A stretch of DNA of 10,352 nt, from contig JAJZCS010000048.1 in assembly GCA_021829055.1 (NCBI GenBank), forward strand, positions 1 through 10,352, written 5' to 3'. This document shows positions 5,415-10,352 of the stretch, in pieces (the stretch's first letter is position 1; each line of letters begins with the position of its first letter). Source of the stretch: Pseudomonadota bacterium (GTDB lineage Bacteria > Pseudomonadota > Alphaproteobacteria > Acetobacterales > Acetobacteraceae). The position numbers were made by a program, and so were the translations under genes. The notes under the pieces were generated by a model. That model did not search any database and was not told where the DNA came from. It saw nothing but the letters and a program-made list of their open reading frames with translations.

Positions 5415-5858
5415 TTACCAAAAGCTGACGTCCTGGACCTTCCATACCACCGGTTTCCAGACACCGGAAGCTTTAAATTTCGCACCGATGTAATACGCTT
5501 TACCCGCGCGTACATGCAATTTTAGTTCATGTGCGGCATGTTTGTGACCCGCCGAATGGACGAGCCCAGGTACGTCGGCAAAATTTACCGCCTGGCTGAC
5601 ACGCAGCGTGAAAGTGTAGACGCCGGGACGGACCCACAACACGCCCTGATTGGACCGATTGGTCAAGACACCGTCAACGGCTCGGATTTGAACAGGCCAG
5701 ATTTGCCGGGCGTGCTCATCCACGTTCAGATACAATGTGGCGTGCTGCGTCTTTTCAGATGCTACAAAGGGCGAAGTCGAGGCGCAGACCGCAAACGTTG
5801 CAAATATGAGAGCTGCCGTGACAGCCAGCAACGTTCCGCGCTGAAAGGTAGTACTCAT
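5415..5858 (-). CDS. Small exported protein of unknown function
   Basis: This 147-residue protein has a signal peptide (MSTTFQRGTLLAVTAALIFA, then TFAVCAST), probably cleaved after the Ala-Val-Cys-Ala region. The Cys is preceded by Val, so a lipobox is not convincing. The mature part is rich in beta-strand patterns: ATLYLNVDEHARQIWPVQIR, GVLWVRPGVYTFTLRVSQA, LKLHVRAGKAYYIGAKF and VWKPVVWKVQDVSFW. The sequence ..RPGVYTFTLRV....L.V.AGKAYYIGA resembles small beta-sandwich periplasmic proteins in which a polypeptide-binding or PEGA-like strand order recurs, but no family is recognised. The ATG at 5858 has GGAG eight bases upstream. An in-frame ATG at 5966 would add 36 non-signal-like residues. 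It lies in the same direction as the HAF gene, but 148 nt separate them. Confidence 0.6.
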   Translation of the reverse strand: MSTTFQRGTLLAVTAALIFATFAVCASTSPFVASEKTQHATLYLNVDEHARQIWPVQIRAVDGVLTNRSNQGVLWVRPGVYTFTLRVSQAVNFADVPGLVHSAGHKHAAHELKLHVRAGKAYYIGAKFKASGVWKPVVWKVQDVSFW

Positions 5859-5908
5859 ACGGCAATCTCCGCTTTTGTGTGGATATAGATACGTTCGATT
5901 TCGAAGAT

Positions 5909-5933
5909 GGGGGCAGGATCTAACCCCGCCCCC
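5909..5933 (-). other. GC-rich hairpin downstream of the HAF gene
   Basis: GGGGGC (5909-5914) pairs with GCCCCC (5928-5933) in the gap after the HAF stop. A second small stem, GCGTG/CACGC, lies at 5949-5964. No T-run follows on the minus strand, so an intrinsic terminator is only a weak possibility. Confidence 0.3.
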
Positions 5934-6006
5934 GTGCCTTGCGGTGACGCGTGCACTTTCACGCACGCTAACTCGGCGTCGGCGAGACGCGGTTTAGGCC
6001 GGTCTC

Positions 6007-7236
6007 TCAATGTTCCGAATCCGTGGGAATCGCTTTAAACGCCACAGTTGTGCCAGTACTTGGGTCATATGCTTGACCCGTAATCTCACCTCGATCGTTG
6101 ATATCCTGGGCATCCGTGAGCACCAGCGTGGTGCCCGTCACTAGCAAGGTATTGAGATCCGTCATCCTGCCGTCTTGCCAGATAAACGCGTGACCAGAGG
6201 GATAAGACACTCCCACTACCTGCCCTCTGTCATTGACGCCCAGGGCTTCACTTACCGCATCGCCCGTAAGCACGCCCAGGTCGCAGGTGCCGGTGATTTG
6301 ATTGCCATTACAGTTAAAGGGTTTTCGAGACCAGTAGAAAGCATGGAAATTCGCTCCACTAATTGTCGGCCCGTCACCTGGAAGGTCAGAGAATCCTGCC
6401 ACATTCCCGCGGTTGTTGATGTCCATGGGTGTGTTCCAGTAGGCACCGCCCAGCGTCGGCAACTCGCGAACGACTCTTCCGTCACGCCACATGACCATGT
6501 GCTCGGCAGTCGCGCCGCCGATTGCGCCATCACAGATGCCTGAAATGCCAACCACTTGGCCCCTTTGGTTAATGGCGGTGGCCGCACCGTCCAGATCGCC
6601 GGTATACGGGGGCAATTCACTCGCTTGATACTGACCCTTCTGTCGCGTCCATATGACTGCTTCGAATTGCAGCACCTGGTTATTGTTTGTGTACTCCCCG
6701 CAGGTAGGATCATGATTGGTATTTTCGGCCCAGCCCACAATCTGGTCGCGGTTATTGACACCCGTGGCAAAGCCGTTGTCGCCCCCCAATGTGGGGAGCT
6801 CTGTCATTACACCGTCCTGCCATACAAAACCACGGCACACATGTCCGTCGGGGTAAAAGAAAACTGCGAGGTAACAACTCCATTTTTCGCCCAGAGGCTG
6901 TGTTTCGGCGGTCTCGGAAATGCCCACGATCACCCCATGATCATTACGGTTCGGCCAAGCCACCGCGCTGTTGGGTCCGCCGAGTGTGCCAAGATCAACT
7001 GCAGTGTTGTCCTGCCAAAGTTCCGCGTGCATGATGAAGGTACTCGGATAGGTGGAAAAACCCAGAACCTGTCCCGGCTGGTTATTGCTGGTACCCTGGC
7101 TTAAGACGCCGCCCAGCGGATTTCCGAGGTCGATTACTTGATAAAGGGTATTTTCTGTATTGCCGGCATATACGCTGCAGGCAAACAGCAGGATGGCCGA
7201 CATAGAGCTTAATCTGAATAGGAATTTAAATTTCAT
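6007..7236 (-). CDS. HAF-repeat exported protein
   Basis: This is a 409-residue protein with a signal peptide (MKFKFLFRLSSMSAILLFAC, then SVYAGN; cleavage probably after Ala24). The rest is made of about seven HAF repeats. Each is a DLGTLGG-like strand followed by an IN.RGQVVGIS-like strand, with HAF/HAFYW/HAFIW segments between. Repeat cores fall near 34-61, 80-108, 145-171, 207-233, 258-285, 319-346 and 360-390, and the spacing is irregular because loops with Cys pairs are inserted. HAF repeats are found in secreted or cell-surface proteins of proteobacteria and are thought to form a beta-propeller-like fold; their role is unknown. No PEP-CTERM or autotransporter C-terminus is present, so it is probably periplasmic or secreted. 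AAGGAG eight bases upstream supports the start. Confidence 0.85.
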   Translation of the reverse strand: MKFKFLFRLSSMSAILLFACSVYAGNTENTLYQVIDLGNPLGGVLSQGTSNNQPGQVLGFSTYPSTFIMHAELWQDNTAVDLGTLGGPNSAVAWPNRNDHGVIVGISETAETQPLGEKWSCYLAVFFYPDGHVCRGFVWQDGVMTELPTLGGDNGFATGVNNRDQIVGWAENTNHDPTCGEYTNNNQVLQFEAVIWTRQKGQYQASELPPYTGDLDGAATAINQRGQVVGISGICDGAIGGATAEHMVMWRDGRVVRELPTLGGAYWNTPMDINNRGNVAGFSDLPGDGPTISGANFHAFYWSRKPFNCNGNQITGTCDLGVLTGDAVSEALGVNDRGQVVGVSYPSGHAFIWQDGRMTDLNTLLVTGTTLVLTDAQDINDRGEITGQAYDPSTGTTVAFKAIPTDSEH

Positions 7237-7592
7237 AATTAACTCCTTGACAAGGACCGAGCCACCGCTTTGTGACGACCCTAGGATGGAATCGGAAGCA
7301 CTGGCAGATTACATATGCAATCGCATTCAATTCGCAAAAGTAATTTCGTCACGCTGCAAATGAAATACTAGGCTGTGCGCGTTTATTTGCTGGCGGTATT
7401 CGGACCTCAATGTGCGCCAAAATGCAGGGTCCCCTGGTAGCCTGCGCGCGTGCCTCGCGTGATACGGCTGTGTGAGGCTTCCGTCAGCGTCCTGAAATTC
7501 AACAGTGCAAACCGTGGGGACTATGCAAAGCAACGAACCAAAGACAATAATGTCTGAAAACGGCCAGCCGAAGAAGAATCAGTGTCAGTAGA
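7237..7592. other. Divergent intergenic region between HAF and Ada-AlkA genes
   Basis: These 356 nt should hold promoters for both genes, but no convincing -35/-10 pair is visible for either. A TTGACA on the plus strand at 7246-7251 lacks a -10 box. A short perfect palindrome AGACA-ATAA-TGTCT occurs at 7542-7555, about 40 nt before the Ada-AlkA start. No clear copy of the E. coli Ada box was seen. Confidence 0.4.
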
Positions 7593-9101
7593 ATGACGTC
7601 GGTGTGTGCCCCAAGCTCGGACAGCCATGTGGAACTGCTAGACGAACAAACGTGCGAGCAGGCGCGGCTCAATCGGGATGCGCGTTTTGACGGACGCGTG
7701 TTTATCGGAGTCACGTCCACAGGCATCTATTGCCGCCCCATCTGCCCCTCTCCGCATGCAAAACGTGTGCATGTGCGGTATTTCCCCTCGGCCGCAGCGG
7801 CGACCCAGGCTGGATTTCGTCCTTGTCTGCGCTGCCGTCCGGAAGTGGCGCCAGGCACACCTGCTTGGAATGGAACGTCGGCCACGGTGAACCGCGGCCT
7901 GCGACTCATTTCCGAAGGTGCGCTGGATGAGGGTAATGTAGAAACGCTCGCAGTGCGCCTGGGAATGAGTGCGCGCCACCTATCACGACTGTTTTCGCGA
8001 CATTTGGGGGCGTTACCCACGACTGTTGCCCAGACGCGACGACTGCATTTTGCCAAGCAGTTGATCAGTGATACCAACTTATCCATGGCAGAGGTCGCGA
8101 TGGCCTCTGGATTCAAAAGCATCCGACGGTTCAATGAGGTCTTCCGTAAATGCTATGGGCGCCCACCCTCCGAATTGCGGCGCATGGGCCTTCACGCTCG
8201 AGCCTCTGACGAGTACATATTCAATCTAGCTTACCGCCCGCCGTACGATTGGAAATCACTGCTTACCTATCTTGCCGTTAGTTTGACGCCTGGGGTCGAA
8301 TCAATAGCGAACGGCGCATACCACCGCAGCATCGTAATCCACGATCATCACGGAATGCTTGAAGTAAAGCCAGTGGCGGGTGCCCATACACTGCGAGTTC
8401 ACATCCGGTTCCCTCAACCCGAGTGTTTGCTTCAGATCGTCACGCGGGTGCGTGCCATGTTTGATTTAGCGGCAGATCCGGAAGTTATTCGCCAGCATTT
8501 AAGTCGTGATAGCTTGCTGGCGCCCCTGTTGCTGCGTCATCCAGGAATGCGGATACCTGGAGCCTGGGATAGTTTTGAGCTGATCGTGCAGGCAATTCTA
8601 AGCCAGCAATATCCACTGCGCGAGGCCAGGATGCTGGCTGGTCGATTGGTCAAGTGTTTTGGTGAACCGATAGTATCCTCTGATACGCAGGAGCTTTCCC
8701 GTACTTTTCCGCAGGCAAAGACGCTGGCCTGCGCCCGTCTTTCATGCTTGCCGCGATCATGTGCACGCACCATCCGGGCTGCTGCGCAGGCCGTAACCGC
8801 GTCAGGGTCAGACAAATCTCTCGACCAGCTCCTGGCCCAATTGAGAGGCATTAAACAGATAGAAGAATCCACGATTCAATTTATTGCGATGCGGGCACTT
8901 AATGACCCGGACGCGTTTCCCGTAGGACATCGGGTACTGCAGCCCATAATTAGGATAGGTCCAATGCGAGAGGCCGTGCTGCGGCGTGCTGAGACCTGGA
9001 AGCCGTGGCGCGGGTATGCTGCCATGTACCTGCTCTGTGCGGCAGGAGCTCGCCACGAAGACCTGCGCGCTCATAGAGCAGATGCACCATTAGGTGCATA
9101 G
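7593..9101 (+). CDS. Ada-AlkA fusion: alkylation-sensing regulator with degenerate 3-methyladenine glycosylase domain
   Basis: This 502-residue protein has three parts. (1) The Ada zinc/methyl-acceptor domain, about 17-85, has all four cysteines: Cys47 and Cys51 in IYCRPICPS, and Cys78 and Cys81 in PCLRCRPE. (2) An AraC-type helix-turn-helix, about 98-198, includes LAVRLGMSARHLSRLFSRHL and MASGFKSIRRFNEVFRKCYG. (3) An AlkA N-domain (YRPPYDWKSLLTYLA) is followed by an HhH-GPD glycosylase domain with IPGAWDSFELIVQAILSQQ and IAMRALNDPDAFP. In active relatives the HhH reads LPGIGPWTAQYIAMR; here it is LRGIKQIEES-TIQFIAMR, with three extra residues and no Trp. The catalytic Asp expected after DAFP..D is His446 (CAT at 8928-8930). 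Methyl sensing and transcription control may survive while base excision probably does not. The start is weakly supported; a GTG at 7629 is possible. Confidence 0.85.
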   Translation: MTSVCAPSSDSHVELLDEQTCEQARLNRDARFDGRVFIGVTSTGIYCRPICPSPHAKRVHVRYFPSAAAATQAGFRPCLRCRPEVAPGTPAWNGTSATVNRGLRLISEGALDEGNVETLAVRLGMSARHLSRLFSRHLGALPTTVAQTRRLHFAKQLISDTNLSMAEVAMASGFKSIRRFNEVFRKCYGRPPSELRRMGLHARASDEYIFNLAYRPPYDWKSLLTYLAVSLTPGVESIANGAYHRSIVIHDHHGMLEVKPVAGAHTLRVHIRFPQPECLLQIVTRVRAMFDLAADPEVIRQHLSRDSLLAPLLLRHPGMRIPGAWDSFELIVQAILSQQYPLREARMLAGRLVKCFGEPIVSSDTQELSRTFPQAKTLACARLSCLPRSCARTIRAAAQAVTASGSDKSLDQLLAQLRGIKQIEESTIQFIAMRALNDPDAFPVGHRVLQPIIRIGPMREAVLRRAETWKPWRGYAAMYLLCAAGARHEDLRAHRADAPLGA

Positions 9102-9122
9102 AGCACACGAGCAAAAGCGTAC

Positions 9123-9177
9123 GCCTGCACAGAACTCGAGGGGAAACCTCAGGGACAGACCACGGTTTCCTGCAGGC
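9123..9177. repeat. Long paired-arm element after Ada-AlkA
   Basis: GGTTTCCTGCAGGC (9164-9177) pairs with two split pieces on the left, GCCTGCA (9123-9129) and GGAAACC (9142-9148), separated by a 12-nt insert. That gives 14 paired bases around a 15-nt loop, with a bulge on one side only. There is no T-run, so it is not a standard terminator. It could be an RNA structure in the leader of the thioredoxin remnant, or a mobile-element remnant. Confidence 0.5.
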
Positions 9178-9203
9178 AGTAGCAATAAAACCAAGGTGGC
9201 TTT

Positions 9204-9339
9204 ATGAACGAAACTCTCAGCCAGAGCGATCCATTGAACTTCGATGCGCAGGTACTCCAATCGGAGCTGCCTGTACTGGTGAATTACCGGCTCTGATACC
9301 GCTCGACCCCCGACAGGGCGATGTCCCATCTCTAGTTGA
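9204..9339 (+). pseudogene. Decayed thioredoxin gene start, cut by IS256
   Basis: An ATG at 9204, with AAGG eight bases upstream, opens a 30-codon frame. It reads MNETLSQSDPLNFDAQVLQS then ELPVLVNYRL before a TGA at 9294-9296. This matches the N-terminus of thioredoxins (...FEQEVLQS..PVLVDFWA). The bases that follow look like a damaged WCGPCK-AMAPL region: GACCCCCGACAGGGCGATG at about 9304-9322 resembles CGPCKAM codons with indels, then ATGTCCCATCTC resembles MAPL codons. The resemblance ends where the IS256 terminal repeat begins. The active-site CGPC is not readable in any one frame. The gene is therefore frameshifted and truncated. The N-terminal match is good; the downstream homology is a by-eye inference. 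Confidence 0.5.
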
Positions 9340-9356
9340 AGGTTAGAGGCGGCGGT
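9340..9356 (+). repeat. IS256 left terminal inverted repeat
   Basis: AGGTTAGAGGCGGCGGT lies 63 bases before the transposase start and mirrors the final bases of the window. Confidence 0.6.
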
Positions 9357-9418
9357 TTCCGGGTAAATCCGCGAGAATCGGGTTTGCCAACCATGACACT
9401 CTTGGAGAGGAAACCGCC

Positions 9419-10325
9419 ATGAAGAATCGTAGAGTAAAGTCCGCCGGCAAGAAAGCCCGTCTGCGGGTAGTCAGCCGGATCGATCCGCAGGCGCTGCGCG
9501 CCTGTTTTGCCGGGCAGGAGACGCTGCTGGCGCCGTTGCTGACGCTGGTGCAGGACGCCCGGGCGAGCATCGACGAGCTGATGAACGAGACTGCTTGCGG
9601 CTTCGTCGAGCAACTGCTGGTGCTGTCGGCCCAGGAGGTCGCCGGCGACAAGCGTCCGGGAAGGGCGCACGGCGAGGTGCGCTGGCACGGTACCCAGCCG
9701 GGGCGTATTGCGCTGGCGGAACGCAAGCTCAGCGTCCAGCGCCCGCGCCTGCGCACACAGGGTCCGGCATCGCGGGAAGTGGCAGTGCCGGCCTACGAAC
9801 AGCTGCGCACGCAACCGCAGCTGGGCCAGCGGGTGCGCGACATTCTGGTGACCGGGGTCTCGACGCGCAAGTACGCGCGAGTGCTGCCGGCGATGGCGGG
9901 CAGTGTGGGCATCGCCCGCAGCAGCGTGTCGCGTCAGTTCATCCGGGCAGCCGCCCAGGCGCTTCAGACGCTGGTGAGCCGACGTTTCGAGGACCTGGAC
10001 CTGCTTGCCGTGTATCTGGATGGCATCGTGGTCGAGGGCCATCACGTTCTGGCGGCAGGTCAATCGGCTGAAGCTCACACCGGCGCTCATGCGCTGTCTG
10101 GCCACCACTAATCTGATCGAGAATCCGAATGGCGCCGTACGGCGCGTCACCGGCCGCGTTACGCGCTACCGGGATGCCGAGATGGCGTTGCGCTGGGCCG
10201 CCATGGGCTTCCTCGAAGGCGAGAAGTCGTTCCGCCGCATCCAAGGTCATCGTGATCTGTGGGTACTGGCCACCGCGCTCGGGAGAACGGCCATACGCGT
10301 TGACGCCAGCGGGAAGGTCGCGTAG
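9419..10325 (+). pseudogene. IS256-family (mutator-type) transposase, internally deleted and frameshifted
   Basis: The first frame (ATG 9419, with GGAGAGG upstream) runs to about 10058. It encodes the N-terminal part up to LDLLAVYLDGIVVEGHHVLAA, which holds the first catalytic Asp (Asp201). The second frame, from about 10059 to the TAG at 10323-10325, encodes the usual C-terminus: VNRLKLTPALMRCLATTNLI, then ENPNGAVRR, RWAAMGFLEGEKSFRRIQGH and RDLW. In intact family members roughly 150 residues lie between these blocks, including the second catalytic Asp. Here the blocks meet directly at GGCGGCAGGTCAATCGG, out of frame. The protein cannot be active. The remaining ends could still be mobilised by another IS256 copy. 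Confidence 0.85.
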
Positions 10326-10336
10326 TTTATGAATCG

Positions 10337-10352
10337 ACCGCCGTCTCAACCT
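10337..10352 (-). repeat. IS256 right terminal inverted repeat
   Basis: The final 16 bases, read on the minus strand as AGGTTGAGACGGCGGT, pair with 9340-9356. Confidence 0.6.

Larger units (their letters stand above)
9340..10352 (+). mobile_element. IS256-family element with internal deletion
   Basis: The terminal repeats are AGGTTAGAGGCGGCGGT (9340-9356) and, as its reverse complement with one gap and few mismatches, the last 16 bases of the window (10337-10352). The element encodes a recognisable IS256-type transposase that has lost its middle. At about 1.0 kb it is shorter than the 1.3 kb or so of intact relatives. It ends at the window edge, so the right boundary and any target duplication cannot be confirmed. 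Confidence 0.7.

Noticed and set aside
6556..7104. Plus-strand frame opposite the HAF gene
   Set aside because: It is antisense to the strong HAF-repeat pattern and has no ribosome site or motif of its own.
9332..10150. 272-residue minus-strand frame inside the IS256 element
   Set aside because: It lies opposite the transposase reading frame and runs through the terminal repeat. The composition is shadow-like (His/Arg/Gln-rich) with no domain.

Overview
The window looks like accessory DNA from a proteobacterium, most likely a gammaproteobacterium. The evidence is an Ada/AlkA-type alkylation gene, HAF-repeat and small Sec-exported proteins, IS630 and IS256 elements, and Shine-Dalgarno-led genes of medium to high GC. 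The lineage is an inference; there is no rRNA or tRNA gene to confirm it.

Left part (1-3090): a minus-strand operon reads from 1181 off the left edge. It encodes a YdjM/DUF457-like membrane hydrolase, a 76-residue ubiquitin-like protein of the multiubiquitin type, an E2/UBC-like protein, and the first 59 codons of what resembles a JAB-ThiF (deubiquitinase-E1) protein. Together these make a bacterial ubiquitin-like conjugation locus of the broad kind now linked to phage defence. Divergent from it is an XRE-ImmA/IrrE regulator-protease overlapping a PIN-domain nuclease gene, a toxin-antitoxin-like pair. Between the two units lies a perfect 12-bp inverted repeat that covers candidate promoters on both strands, so the XRE protein may control itself and the Ubl operon together. 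A cluster of short hairpins follows the PIN gene.

Middle part (3092-7236): a row of minus-strand genes for exported proteins. The first (4532 to 3092) is a pseudogene split by a 1103-bp IS630 element. Removing the element and one copy of its TA target restores a continuous reading frame that later stops abruptly at 3092. The IS630 transposase has Gly where the second catalytic Asp is expected. Next come a second exported protein with the same FDFxLGxW motif, a small exported protein of unknown function, and a seven-repeat HAF protein.

Right part (7593-10352): a plus-strand Ada-AlkA fusion with an intact Ada zinc site and AraC helix-turn-helix, but a glycosylase domain that has lost its catalytic Asp and the conserved HhH loop. 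It is followed by a paired-arm structured element, a decayed thioredoxin start, and an IS256-family element whose transposase has a large internal, frame-breaking deletion. The terminal repeats of that element reach the end of the window.

Mobile elements have eroded several genes in the right two thirds. The Ubl/XRE/PIN block looks intact, though its last gene is cut by the window edge.
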